Part shown: one piece after another, positions 1 through 9,909 of the stretch | How positions within the stretch are numbered: position 1 is the stretch's first letter | How the letters are laid out: every line of letters starts with the position of its first letter | Assembly: GCA_036677425.1 (NCBI GenBank) | Contig: JARFVT010000013.1 | Location: 1,798,001-1,862,000, forward strand | DNA length: 64,000 nucleotides | Direction of reading: 5' to 3' | From: JARFVT01 sp036677425 | GTDB taxonomy: Bacteria; Pseudomonadota; Alphaproteobacteria; UBA8366; Aestuariispiraceae | The notes under the pieces: generated by a model | Database searches by the model: none | What the model saw: only the letters and a program-made list of their open reading frames with translations | Told to the model about the DNA's origin: nothing | Position numbers and translations under genes: made by a program

Positions 1-1
1 T

Positions 2-361
2 GATCTTAGCAAAAAAAACCATGATTTTATCAAATCTATATTTGATATCGGCATGACGACAGAATTAGAAACCCTTCAAACTATAAAGTCTATTCAGGCC
101 AATAATGGATATCTTCTTGATCCACATTCCGCCGTTGCATTAAATATTGCTAATCAATATAAAACCAGCGATATTCCAATGATAACCTTGGCAACAGCGC
201 ATCCATCGAAATTCCCAACAACGGTAAAAAAAGCAACCGATATTCATCCTAATTTACCCAATAGGGCTGGTAATATTATGTCTGCAAAGGAAAATTTCAC
301 AAGTTTAAAAAATGATCAAGCGAAAGTCGAGGCATTCATAAAAAGTAAAATATATATTTAA
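2..361 (+). CDS. thrC: Threonine synthase, C-terminal part (truncated by window start)
   Basis: The reading frame is open from the window edge to the TAA at 359-361, so this is the 3' end of a longer gene and the ATG at 53 is internal. Threonine synthase is a cytoplasmic PLP enzyme that converts O-phosphohomoserine to threonine. The visible tail has the family signature GYLLDPHSAVA followed by ITLATAHPSKFP and a closing AKVEAFIKSKI. The PLP lysine lies outside the window. The gene runs into the duplicated eipB end directly after its stop. Product assignment is good for the fragment; nothing can be said about the missing N-terminus. Confidence 0.88.
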   Translation, partial: DLSKKNHDFIKSIFDIGMTTELETLQTIKSIQANNGYLLDPHSAVALNIANQYKTSDIPMITLATAHPSKFPTTVKKATDIHPNLPNRAGNIMSAKENFTSLKNDQAKVEAFIKSKIYI

Positions 362-489
362 TCGCAATTTGGTATTTTTAATATCTTGAAACCATCGATG
401 ATACCAGTCGCGGTTAATTCCGCATTGGCAATTTTCAAACGGGTAGTAATGCCATTTTGATAAATATCGCTACTATGTGTAGATATGGA
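361..489 (-). repeat. Duplicated 3' end of the eipB-like gene (copy 1)
   Basis: About 129 bp here match 1524-1652 with three visible substitutions. The intact copy is the 3' end of the EipB-like gene. This copy ends abruptly after the equivalent of codon GATATGG and holds no complete gene. It lies directly behind thrC, where the true eipB end would be expected to sit in a convergent pair. Confidence 0.9.
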
Positions 490-577
490 AAAACCGTGTT
501 TTATTGGACTTAAATAAAATAAATAAATGTTATTATATAATAATTAACTAGGGCTGCAATCTAATATAAGAATATTC

Positions 578-1495
578 TTAATCCCAATCAGATTTTTTGG
601 TTTTACCACGCAAATAAAAGTCGCTTACTTCATCAATATAGTTAGAAAAATCTGTATTAGCGATCGCAATGCGGTTAATCGTTTGCCAATCAATATCACT
701 GCGTTCCTTTGCTGGAATTATAATTTGGCTATCTGCTGAATTTTCAATATCCAATAAAATAAAGCCAATTCCATGCAGGCTTGAAAGCATGGTTAATTCT
801 TTCGCAGCCTTTGCATCCAATTCATTTGCGACTAAATAGCCAAAATTTGCCCAGCTTGAATTACTTACCGCTTGAAAAAATGCACTGCGAATATTGGAAA
901 GATTAATCAAAATCTTGACTTCAAAGCTCCATAGCTTGGCTTTTTTACCGCCATATTCTTTTGCAAATTTCTTAACATTACTTGACAATTGGTTAGTTAA
1001 ATCTTCCATTGCGACCAAATCTGGATATAGCCATTTATTTCCATTTGGCCCACGGTCATTATTTGACCGCTTTTCATCAATTCGCTTAACATAAAGCTCA
1101 TGTTCAATATTAAGATAGTCTTTCAAAATTGGATATAGATCATGTTCACTATAGCTGCTTTTATCACCGCTGCTATTTTCTTCAGTTTTTGCCACCTCCT
1201 CGGCATCGCTTTGATTAGTATAATAATATTTACGCGGCCTGCCTTCGGTCGTCTTTATATATTCATTATTTTTTTGTAAATTTGGTCGCATAGATGAAAT
1301 TTCCGCAGCAATTTGTTGCAATAATGCCTTGTCCGAATCTAACGGAGTTTTTATCGCTTGAGAGCGTTCTTGTTTCGCCGCGCATTCTTCAGGATATGTT
1401 GCAACTATCCAAACAGCAATTTCCTTTGCCGTATATTTTTCACCAATATTATCTTTTTAAAAAGATGTGATTGCATTTGTGAAATTTAATACCAC
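578..1495 (-). pseudogene. HrgA/COG2958-like protein with an in-frame stop near its start
   Basis: The long open part (1321 to 578, TTG start, 247 residues) carries IKTTEGRPRKYYYT, a motif I associate with COG2958/HrgA proteins, followed by an acidic C-terminal half with LWSFEVKILINLSNIRSAF. Conserved-looking sequence continues upstream in the same frame (GEKYTAKEIAVWIVATYPEE) until a TAA at 1457-1459, and beyond it a GTG at 1495 could be the original start. So either the N-terminal winged-helix-like region is lost or the stop is read through. In Helicobacter pylori, hrgA replaces a restriction gene; the biochemical role is not known. The gene is flanked by the duplicated eipB end, which marks it as an insertion. 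Family assignment is by motif memory only. Confidence 0.6.
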
Positions 1496-1521
1496 TTTTA
1501 TTCATTCCACATAAAATATAT

Positions 1522-2325
1522 TTAATCGCAATTTGGTATTTTTAATATCTTGAAATCATCGATGATACCAGTTGCGGTTAATTCCGCATTGGCAATTTTC
1601 AAACGGGTAGTAATGCCATTTTGATAAATATCGCTACTATGAGTAGATATGGCATCATTATCCGTATTCATATCATCAAAAAAGCTGGATATAACATGGA
1701 ACCCCTGCCCTTTTATATATGGTTTTAAAATATCTGGTATATTTTCAACTGCGCGTGCCTTACCTAAATATAGATCTGAAACCCGAACCGATTTTTCACC
1801 TGATCCATCATAAATTAAATAATTTTGCGTCTTTATTCCCTTGGACATCGCATATAATGATTTAATCGTGGCGGACATTGGAAAATAAATATCTGACGGC
1901 AACATATGCAAAGATTGACCTGGTTTAGTTAAATATAGCTGGCTATCCGTGCCGCCTTTACCCTTATTCACTACCCCTTCATAATGCAAAACCGTTGCAC
2001 CATTAATCAATGTTTGGCTGTTAAAATGCATGGAATTGCCATCAAATGTTTCTTGCCATTTACTTAACATAACCATATTTAATGGAAGACCGTCAATGCC
2101 ATCCATTTGAAATGAAAATTGCGTTGCTAAATTCCAACTATCGCAAGTTTTTTCAACATGCAAGAAAAAATCACCGCTGCTATATATATTGCTACCCGCA
2201 ATATTTATTTTTTCAATATCAAGGCTATAATGCGCCTGATGCGGGATAATATCCACCGCAAATGCAATGGATATTAGAAAATACGGCATTAATATAACAG
2301 CAATGGTTATTTTCAATATTTTCAT
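1522..2325 (-). CDS. EipB-like periplasmic envelope protein (DUF1849)
   Basis: 267 residues with a signal peptide (hydrophobic residues 5-22, cleavage near FAVDI), then the DUF1849/EipB opening PHQAHYSLDIEK. Two cysteines are present, in KTCDSWN and IPNCD; EipB of Brucella has a conserved disulfide and forms a beta-spiral in the periplasm that supports cell-envelope integrity. The length fits the family (about 270-280). The gene is convergent with thrC apart from the inserted segment. Its last ~129 bp are duplicated at 361-489. I infer the function from family resemblance; the start is supported by the signal peptide. Confidence 0.72.
   Translation of the reverse strand: MKILKITIAVILMPYFLISIAFAVDIIPHQAHYSLDIEKINIAGSNIYSSGDFFLHVEKTCDSWNLATQFSFQMDGIDGLPLNMVMLSKWQETFDGNSMHFNSQTLINGATVLHYEGVVNKGKGGTDSQLYLTKPGQSLHMLPSDIYFPMSATIKSLYAMSKGIKTQNYLIYDGSGEKSVRVSDLYLGKARAVENIPDILKPYIKGQGFHVISSFFDDMNTDNDAISTHSSDIYQNGITTRLKIANAELTATGIIDDFKILKIPNCD
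1524..1652 (-). repeat. Duplicated 3' end of the eipB-like gene (copy 2, in the intact gene)
   Basis: This is the partner of the repeat at 361-489. Both copies are preceded by a similar AT-rich run ending ATATTTAATCGC. The two copies are in direct orientation and bracket the HrgA-like gene. Confidence 0.9.
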
Positions 2326-2336
2326 AAAATTATATC

Positions 2337-3560
2337 TTATGTTAAATCTGCGACCGCAGCAGAAATGCGCAAAAATGCCTAAACCAAGGAATAATTTGAT
2401 GATGCATATGAAATACGAAAATAAGGCGACAGGCCAAATGCTTCGCCTTGCACCGCAGCAACGCCTTTGGCTTCTAATAAATAAGCAATAAAATCGCTAT
2501 CGGTTTTAATTATTTTACCATCTGGTGTAACTTTACCAATAATGCCCGCACAAGACGGGTAGACATAAAAAGCCCCCTGCGGTGTGCGGCAACTAAGCCC
2601 CAGAATTTCATTAATTAAACCAACCACCAAATCGCGTCTAATTTTAAAGGCCTCATTATGTTTTTTAATGAATGAATGATCGCCATTTAATGCTTCGACC
2701 CCTGCCCATTGCACAAATGTTGTTGCCGATGTTGCCGATTGCGATTGCAACATATTCATCTTTTTAATAACTTCTTCTGATCCCGCCGCATAACCAAGCC
2801 GCCAACCAGTCATGCAATATGCCTTTGACAGGCCATTCAAGGTCAAAATACGATCAAATAATTTTGGCTCGACCGCAGCCATAGTTGAAAATTCAAAATC
2901 ATCATAGACAATAAATTCATACATATCATCGCACATCACCCAGACATGGGAATTTTCAGGCTTTAACAAAATATCTGCCAATGCCTGTAATTCTTGTTTG
3001 CTATAACCTGATCCAGTTGGGTTTGACGGGCTATTTAATATTAACCATTTGGTTTTTTTGCTAATGGCTTTTTGCAATTGTTCAGGGGTTATTTTAAAAT
3101 CATTATCCTCGGCGCATTCAACAAATATTGGATTACCTTAGTTCAAGGCGCAAATATCGGGATAGCTAACCCAATATGGCGCGGGGATTATTACCTCATC
3201 CCCCGAATTTATAGTTGCCAACATGGCATTAAAAATTGTTTGTTTGCCGCCACAACCCACATGAATTTGATTGATATTATAATCAAGGCCATTATCGCGT
3301 TTTAATTTATCGCAAATTGCTTGGCGCAATTCAACGATGCCAGCTGGTGCCACATATCTGGTTTTATTAGCATTTATCGCATCGATACAGGCCTGTTTAA
3401 TATGATCGGGCGTATCGAAATCAGGCTCTCCCGCGCCAAGACCGATAACATCATGGCCTGCGGCCTTTAATTCATTGGCTTTCGCAGTTATTGCAACGGT
3501 TGGTGATGGTGAAATACGTGATAAACGTTTGGCCAGTATAGACATAATGCGCCCTTTCAT
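2337..3560 (-). pseudogene. aspC: Class I aspartate aminotransferase with two in-frame stops
   Basis: The frame from 3560 (or ATG at 3545, MSILAKRLSRI) to 2337 encodes a full-length PLP-dependent aminotransferase of about 400 codons, the usual size. Visible family motifs are GAGEPDFDTP, NSPSNPTG, the cofactor-lysine motif NGLSKAYCMTGWRLGY and FRISYA. Two stop codons interrupt it without shifting the frame: TAA at 3138-3140, in the loop after PAPYWVSYPDI, and TAG at 2379-2381, 13 codons before the natural TAA at 2337-2339. The enzyme would transfer the amino group between aspartate and 2-oxoglutarate in the cytoplasm. As written, no full-length product is made. Recent nonsense mutation, error or readthrough are all possible. 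Confidence 0.85.
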
Positions 3561-3708
3561 ATGACAATATTAAAACACAAATAAATAATATAGACTTTAA
3601 CATAAAATCTAATATAACTATCCTAATGATACGCTTTTTATCAATGTCTTTCAATCTATCTATATAGCTATTTCAATAAATTTATTCACTATTGCCTAAG
3701 ATTATAAA

Positions 3709-4539
3709 ATGACATTAACCGTTACCATTATTTTACTATCTGCGGGGCTTATTCATGCCATATGGAATGCGTTATTAAAGGTAAATAAAGATATAATAAC
3801 CATGATGGGCGTGCTTTTTGGCACAATGGGGGTCATTGCCCTAATTGCGGTTTTTTTCACAGCACCGCTGTCAATTGATGCTTTACCATATTTATTAGTA
3901 ACATCTATTGTCCATATTATTTATAAATTTGGTATTATTAAAATGTATCAACATGGCGATTTAAGTCTAGTTTATCCAATTGCGCGCGGCATTTCACCCG
4001 TGGTAGTCATGATATTGGCATTATTATTTGCCAATGAAATACCGACATATATTCAAATAACCGGCATAATAATTATTTGTGCTGGTCTGCTTGGGTTCTT
4101 AGGCAACAGGTCATATGGGTCGACAAAGGCAATTGTCTATGCGGTTTTAACTGGCGTTACAATCGCTGTCTATACATTCCTAGATGGCATGGGCGTTCGC
4201 GCCGCGAATGATGTTTTTTCATTTGCCGCATGGGTTTTTATTTTTGATGGTTTTGGTACTTTTCTGATGGTAATATTAATCAGACGAAAACGGTTTTTAC
4301 CCGCAGCAATACCAATGTTAAAAACTGCAATTCCCGCTGGCGCAATGGCTGGTTTTGCCTATGTGGCGGTGATGTGGGCATTATCACAAGGTGATATGGC
4401 TAGCGTTTCTGCGATCCGTGAAGTATCGGTGGTTTTTGCCGCCATTATCGGCACGGTTTTCCTTAATGAAGCAATGGGTAAAAGGCGTATCATTGCCTCG
4501 TTAATCGTGTTATCTGGAATTATAATATTAAATATATAG
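3709..4539 (+). CDS. EamA-family (DMT) inner-membrane transporter
   Basis: 276 residues, almost entirely hydrophobic, forming about ten membrane segments in two similar halves, the layout of EamA/DMT permeases. The half-repeats begin near LLSAGLIHAIWNALLK and TKAIVYAVLTGVTIAVYTF. Family members export amino acids, drugs or other metabolites; the substrate cannot be told here. It stands alone, transcribed away from aspC and ending about 30 bp before uvrB, so it may be co-transcribed with uvrB. Confidence 0.8.
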   Translation: MTLTVTIILLSAGLIHAIWNALLKVNKDIITMMGVLFGTMGVIALIAVFFTAPLSIDALPYLLVTSIVHIIYKFGIIKMYQHGDLSLVYPIARGISPVVVMILALLFANEIPTYIQITGIIIICAGLLGFLGNRSYGSTKAIVYAVLTGVTIAVYTFLDGMGVRAANDVFSFAAWVFIFDGFGTFLMVILIRRKRFLPAAIPMLKTAIPAGAMAGFAYVAVMWALSQGDMASVSAIREVSVVFAAIIGTVFLNEAMGKRRIIASLIVLSGIIILNI

Positions 4540-4571
4540 CCAATGTTTAAATATAATATAGTCATGATATA

Positions 4572-6782
4572 TTGATAGTTTTGAAAGAAAATTACATGCC
4601 AGCGGATAATTTACCCCTCCTTGAAAAACAAGATATTTATCAAAAGCAAGTTAGACCACTTAGCGAAGGCGGTAAAAAATTTAAATTAAAATCACCATTC
4701 AAGGCGGCGGGTGATCAACCTGATGCTATTAAAGGCTTATTGGCAGGCATTAAAGATGGTATGCGCGATCAGGTTTTGCTTGGTGTTACTGGTTCTGGCA
4801 AAACATTTACCATGGCGCATGTGATCGAAAAATTGCAACGCCCGACCTTGGTAATGGCGCATAATAAAACCCTCGCCGCCCAGCTTTACGGCGAAATGAA
4901 ATCCTTTTTTCCTGATAATGCAGTTGAATATTTTGTCTCCTATTATGATTATTATCAACCCGAAGCCTATGTAGCGAGGAGCGATACCTATATTGAAAAA
5001 GAATCATCGATAAATGAACAGATTGACCGAATGCGTCATTCGGCGACCAGATCATTATTAGAACGCGATGACGTGATTATCGTTGCCTCTGTTTCTTGTA
5101 TATATGGCATTGGTTCGCCTGAAACATATAGCCGCATTGTGATTGAACTAGCGCTTTAACAAAATATCGATATCCGCGAAGTGATGCGAAGATTGGTTGA
5201 ATTACAATATAAACGCAATGATAATAATTTTACCCGTGGCAGTTTCCGCATTCGTGGTGATATTTTAGAAATATTCCCCGTCCATCAAGAAGACCGCGCA
5301 TGGCGGGTGTCATTTTTTGGCGATGAAATTGATGCTATCGATGAATTTGACCCGCTAACTGGATCACGTAATGCGGGCTTAAAGGCAATAAAAATCTATG
5401 CCAATTCGCATTATGTAACGCCGCGCCCTACCCTGCGCCAAGCTGTCAAAAAAATTCAGGCGGAATTAGTGCCTCAATTGGATTATTTTCGTAAAAATGA
5501 CAAGCTATTAGAAGCACAAAGATTAGAAGAGCGGGTAACATTTGATATAGAAATGATGGAGGCAACTGGATTTTGTTCTGGTATTGAAAATTACTCACGT
5601 TATCTTACTGGAAGAAACCCCGGTGATCCGCCGCCAACTTTATTTGAATATCTGCCCGATAATGCGCTATTAATGGTCGATGAAAGCCATGTTAGCGTAC
5701 CGCAAATCGGCGGCATGTATCGCGGCGATTTCGCCCGCAAATCCACATTATCTGAATATGGTTTTCGCCTGCCCTCATGCCTTGATAATCGCCCGCTTAA
5801 ATTTGAAGAATGGGAAAATATGCGACCGCAAACCATTCATGTATCAGCCACGCCAGGGCCGTGGGAATTAGAACAAACCGCAGGTGTATTTATCGAACAA
5901 ATTGTTCGCCCAACAGGGTTATTAGACCCCGTTTGCATCATTCGCCCGACAGAGAATCAAGTCGATGATTTATTGGATGAATGCCATAAATCTACCAAGA
6001 AAAATGAACGTGTGCTGGTAACCACCTTAACCAAGCGCATGGCAGAGGATTTATGCGAATATATGATAGAGGCGGGTTTAAAAGTACGCTATTTACATTC
6101 CGATATCGACACCTTGGAACGAATTGAAATAATCCGCGACCTGCGCCTTGGGGCATTTGATATATTAATTGGTATTAATTTGCTACGCGAAGGACTTGAT
6201 ATACCAGAATGCGCCGTCGTGGCAATTTTGGATGCGGATAAAGAAGGTTTTTTAAGATCGAAAGCATCATTAGTGCAAACAATAGGCCGCGCAGATAGAA
6301 ATGTTGACGGTCTGGTGATATTATATGCCGATAAAATTAATGAATATCTTGAATATGCCATTAGCGAGACAAAAAGGCGGCGTAAATTACAAAAGGCCTA
6401 TAATCTTAAACATGGAATAACGCCAGAATCCATTAAAAAACAAATTAGCGATATTTTAGGCAGCGTCTATGAACGCGATCATATGAATATTGAAATTGGT
6501 GATGACAGCACAAAACATCTGGTTGGTATCAGCCTTAAAAAATATATTGAAGGTTTATTGAAATTAATGCGCACCGCCGCAGCTGATTTAGAATTTGAAA
6601 CAGCAGCATCAATCCGCGACGAAATATCAAGGTTAGAAGGTTTTGATTTAGAAATGCCAGCAAATGCCGCACCGATTAATAAGAAAATTGCCATTAAGAT
6701 AAATGGAGTTGATTTAAAAATACTACCACAAGGACGTGTAGGCAAAATCAAAAAATCACGAAGAAAAAAACAAAAAAAATAA
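4572..6782 (+). pseudogene. uvrB: UvrB excinuclease subunit interrupted by one in-frame TAA
   Basis: UvrB is the damage-verifying helicase of nucleotide excision repair. The frame encodes the whole protein: Walker A GVTGSGKT near residue 70, the beta-hairpin region YYDYYQPEAYV, helicase motifs up to QTIGRADRN, and the C-terminal UVR domain that contacts UvrC. A single TAA at 5157-5159 splits it after IVIELAL; the next codons QNIDIREVMRRLVELQYKRN continue in the same frame, where homologues have an ordinary residue in this loop. Restarting at 5181 would lose the ATP-binding domain, so the halves cannot replace the whole unless the stop is read through. The lysine-rich tail resembles other alphaproteobacterial UvrB proteins. 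Another initiation option is ATG 4596. Confidence 0.88.
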
Positions 6783-7324
6783 TCATTAATTATAGATATA
6801 TATCAATCAATTTAGAATAATAAATTTTTTATATATTAAGTGTATTTAAATACCGCTTGTTAAGCAATTGTAATAAAGTAATTTTAATAAAAATATCAGG
6901 AATATAAACATAAATAATCACCCGAACATTATATAATGATAATAATATATTATATACCATGATTGTAATATATATTAATATTATTAATTATCGCTAATCT
7001 ATTGAGAAACAAATAAAAACACCAATTTGATTTTACTTGTAAACATAGAGGCTATTATATTGATAATATTGAGTTTTTAAAAAATTATATATTCAATTAT
7101 ATACACAGATAATCTTATTATATTATAAAATGCAACAATATCAAACAGTTAAGCAATATTGCATAAAAATTAAGCAAACAGAAGCAAGTCATGGGATTCT
7201 TTGAAATTCTTCACCTACATATGTGGTTATCTACAAGCTTATCCACAGTTATAGTGGATATGATAAAAGAAGTAATTACCTTGTTTAATATGGATTATTT
7301 ATATATATTAAAATAGACTTCATT
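6783..7324 (+). other. AT-rich gene-free spacer with DnaA-box-like sites (possible origin)
   Basis: About 540 bp without a gene. The first ~400 bp are almost pure A/T. Near the end are TTATCTACA (7227-7235), a perfect TTATCCACA DnaA box (7239-7247) and an inverted near-match TAGTGGATA (7252-7260). AT-rich DNA next to clustered DnaA boxes is what a replication origin shows, but only one box is perfect, and known alphaproteobacterial origins usually lie elsewhere. It may also simply hold the uvrC promoter. Confidence 0.3.
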
Positions 7325-9244
7325 ATGATAAAACCGCCAAAAAATAGCATCCGCAACCCGATTACCATAGCATCAAACAAGATTAATAGGCTTGAAAATG
7401 GTATCAGTGTAATCAAGGGTTATTTATCTAAATTAAATATCAGTTCTGGTGTTTATCGCATGATAAATTGCAATGGCGAAGTGCTTTATATAGGCAAGGC
7501 ATATAACCTCAAAAAACGTGTCGCCAGCTATACAAGACCGCTACGCATGCCTATTAGGTTGCAACGCATGATTGCAGAAACTATCTCGATGGATTTTATC
7601 ACAACCCACACAGAGGTCGAGGCATTATTACTTGAAAATAATCTGATTAAGAAATTAAAACCGCGCTATAATGTTTTATTGCGCGATGATAAAACATTTC
7701 CTGATATTTTAATAATGGATAATCAAGATTACCCGCAATTAATAAAACATCGTGGAAAACATATTGTAAAAGGAGAATATTTTGGCCCATTTGCATCTGC
7801 TGGTGCGGTTAATCGCACTATTACCACATTACAAAGAGTGTTTTTATTAAGAAATTGCAGCGATGGGGCATTTAATAACCGCACAAGACCATGCCTACAA
7901 TATCAGATAAAACGTTGCTCTGCGCCATGCGTGGGCAAAATCAGCAAAGACGATTATGCCAAGGTAGTTGGCCAATCTAAAAAATTTTTATCAGGCAAAA
8001 GCAAAGAAATACAAGCATCTTTTGCAAAGGATATGGAAATAGCCAGCCAAGATATGAATTTTGAACTAGCAGCAGAATTACGCGACCGCATCCGCGCCAT
8101 GGCAATGGTGCAATCACAACAAGATATAAATATGAAAGATGTTGATGATGCCGATGTTATCGCCATTGATGAAAAAGGCGGCAATAGCTGTATTGAGGTA
8201 TTTTTCTTCCGTGGCGGTCGCAATAATGGTAATCATGCTTATTTCCCACGTCATGACAAGGATCAAACAGAAGCCGATATAATGGCATCATTCATCGGTC
8301 AATTTTATGATAACAAACCACCACCAGCACAAATATTAGTTAATATCATACCAAGCGAACATAAATTATTGCAAAATTCTTTAAATATTGGTTCAAGGCG
8401 TAAAGTTGAAATAATAATGCCTCAACGCGGCGATAAACGCAAAGTCATCGACCATGCCAAACGCAATGCCAGCGACGCATTATTACGCCATATGGCCGAA
8501 GGCGCTAACCAACGCAAATCATTGTCAGGCTTAGCCAAATTAGCAAATATAAAAGGTAAAATATCACGTATTGAGGTTTATGATAACAGCCATATTCAAG
8601 GTACAAGCGCCATTGGTGCGATGATCGTTGCAGGGGCAGATGGCTTTATAAAAAAAGCCTATCGTAAATTTAATATTAAAACTACTGGCAGTGTGGTTGG
8701 TCAATTTGGCGGTGATGATTATCAAATGATGAGTGAGGTAATGACAAGGCGATTTAGCCGCGAAATTACTGAAAACCCAAATAATATCAATCAAACTTGG
8801 CCTGATTTAGTTATCGTTGATGGCGGCAAAGGCCAGATGAGTGTTACAATGGATGTTTTAAAAAAACTAGGTATAGAAAAGAAAATAACCCTGATGGGTG
8901 TAGCCAAAGGCCCAGAGCGCAATGCGGGGCGTGAACGTATTTTTATTGCAGCTAATCCCAATGCAATCATGCTTGATCACCGCGACCCTATTTTATATTT
9001 TATCCAACGATTGCGCGATGAATCCCATCGTTTTGCCATTAATGCGCATCGTAAAAAACGTACGAACAATTCTATATCATCACCGCTTGATGATATACCA
9101 AATATTGGTGCAAAACGTAAAAAATCATTATTATTGCATTTTGGTTCCGCCAAGGCTGTTAGCAGGGCGGGGCTTGCTGATTTGGAAAAAGTTAGCGGTA
9201 TTTCAAAGGCAGTTGCATTGATAATATATAATTTTTTCCGTTAG
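7325..9244 (+). CDS. uvrC: UvrC excinuclease subunit
   Basis: 639 residues, full length. Domains in order: GIY-YIG nuclease (SGVYRMINCNGEVLYIGKAY, residues ~40-60) for the 3' incision, a cysteine-bearing linker (CLQYQIKRCSAPCVG), the UVR motif that binds UvrB (~240-275), the RNase H-like domain for the 5' incision (IEVYDNSHIQGTSAIGAM; VIVDGGKGQ), and C-terminal helix-hairpin-helix motifs (LDDIPNIGAKRKKSLLLHFG). The frame is intact, which makes the stop in uvrB, its essential partner, surprising. The first ~35 residues before the nuclease domain are low-complexity, so a start downstream is possible. Confidence 0.95.
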   Translation: MIKPPKNSIRNPITIASNKINRLENGISVIKGYLSKLNISSGVYRMINCNGEVLYIGKAYNLKKRVASYTRPLRMPIRLQRMIAETISMDFITTHTEVEALLLENNLIKKLKPRYNVLLRDDKTFPDILIMDNQDYPQLIKHRGKHIVKGEYFGPFASAGAVNRTITTLQRVFLLRNCSDGAFNNRTRPCLQYQIKRCSAPCVGKISKDDYAKVVGQSKKFLSGKSKEIQASFAKDMEIASQDMNFELAAELRDRIRAMAMVQSQQDINMKDVDDADVIAIDEKGGNSCIEVFFFRGGRNNGNHAYFPRHDKDQTEADIMASFIGQFYDNKPPPAQILVNIIPSEHKLLQNSLNIGSRRKVEIIMPQRGDKRKVIDHAKRNASDALLRHMAEGANQRKSLSGLAKLANIKGKISRIEVYDNSHIQGTSAIGAMIVAGADGFIKKAYRKFNIKTTGSVVGQFGGDDYQMMSEVMTRRFSREITENPNNINQTWPDLVIVDGGKGQMSVTMDVLKKLGIEKKITLMGVAKGPERNAGRERIFIAANPNAIMLDHRDPILYFIQRLRDESHRFAINAHRKKRTNNSISSPLDDIPNIGAKRKKSLLLHFGSAKAVSRAGLADLEKVSGISKAVALIIYNFFR

Positions 9245-9245
9245 T

Positions 9246-9272
9246 AATATAATTATATTAAATAATTATATT
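9246..9272 (+). other. AT-only inverted repeat after uvrC
   Basis: A perfect 11 bp inverted repeat (9246-9256 with 9262-9272) with a 5 nt loop begins two bases after the uvrC stop. It has no T-run behind it, so a role as an intrinsic terminator is doubtful; it may protect the 3' end of the mRNA. Confidence 0.35.
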
Positions 9273-9338
9273 CGAAAGATTGCTTGCCACTGATATATTG
9301 GCTAAAATAAATAGTAGTAAAATTAAGAGTATAATAAT

Positions 9339-9902
9339 ATGCTTAGCAGCCTGCCTAATTTATTAACATTATCACGCATTTTAGCAATTCCAATGATAAT
9401 TGCATTGCTATTTTTAAATAGCGATAATTACCGTTGGGCGGCCTTTGCATTATATGTTATCGCAAGTATAACTGATTTCTTTGATGGATATGCAGCACGT
9501 GCCATGGGTAAAATATCTAAATTAGGTATATTTCTTGACCCAATAGCCGATAAATTATTGGTCGCCAGCATAATAATTATGGTTGTTGCGATTGGTCAAA
9601 TTTCTGGTATTCATGTTATTGCTTGCGTAATAATTGTCTTGCGTGAAATAACGGTTTCAGGATTAAGAGAATTCTTAGCCGAAATAAGGGTAAGCGTCCC
9701 TGTTAGTGGGCTGGCAAAATGGAAAACCGCCATTCAAATGATCGCGCTTGGCTTTTTAATTTTAGGCGACGCGCCAATTGAATATTTTGATGCAGCCTAT
9801 ATCGGTAAAATATTAATATGGATAGCCGCATTATTAACCATGATAACAGGGTTTGATTATCTGCGCGCTGGTATAAAACATATGACTGATGATGATGAGT
9901 AA
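9339..9902 (+). CDS. pgsA: CDP-diacylglycerol--glycerol-3-phosphate 3-phosphatidyltransferase
   Basis: 187 residues with four or five membrane segments and the complete CDP-alcohol phosphatidyltransferase signature DG-x2-AR-x8-G-x3-D-x3-D, seen as DGYAARAMGKISKLGIFLDP followed by IADK. PgsA makes phosphatidylglycerol phosphate, the committed step to phosphatidylglycerol and cardiolipin, at the inner membrane. It starts a run of same-strand genes with tight spacing (pgsA, mobB, moeA, moaD, moaE), an arrangement with pgsA beside molybdopterin genes that is common in alphaproteobacteria. Confidence 0.93.
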   Translation: MLSSLPNLLTLSRILAIPMIIALLFLNSDNYRWAAFALYVIASITDFFDGYAARAMGKISKLGIFLDPIADKLLVASIIIMVVAIGQISGIHVIACVIIVLREITVSGLREFLAEIRVSVPVSGLAKWKTAIQMIALGFLILGDAPIEYFDAAYIGKILIWIAALLTMITGFDYLRAGIKHMTDDDE

Positions 9903-9909
9903 ATAACTG

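Noticed and set aside
4807..5055. Antisense frame within uvrB and similar shadow frames in uvrC and moeA
   Set aside because: They are fully contained in conserved genes on the other strand and show no protein-like features.
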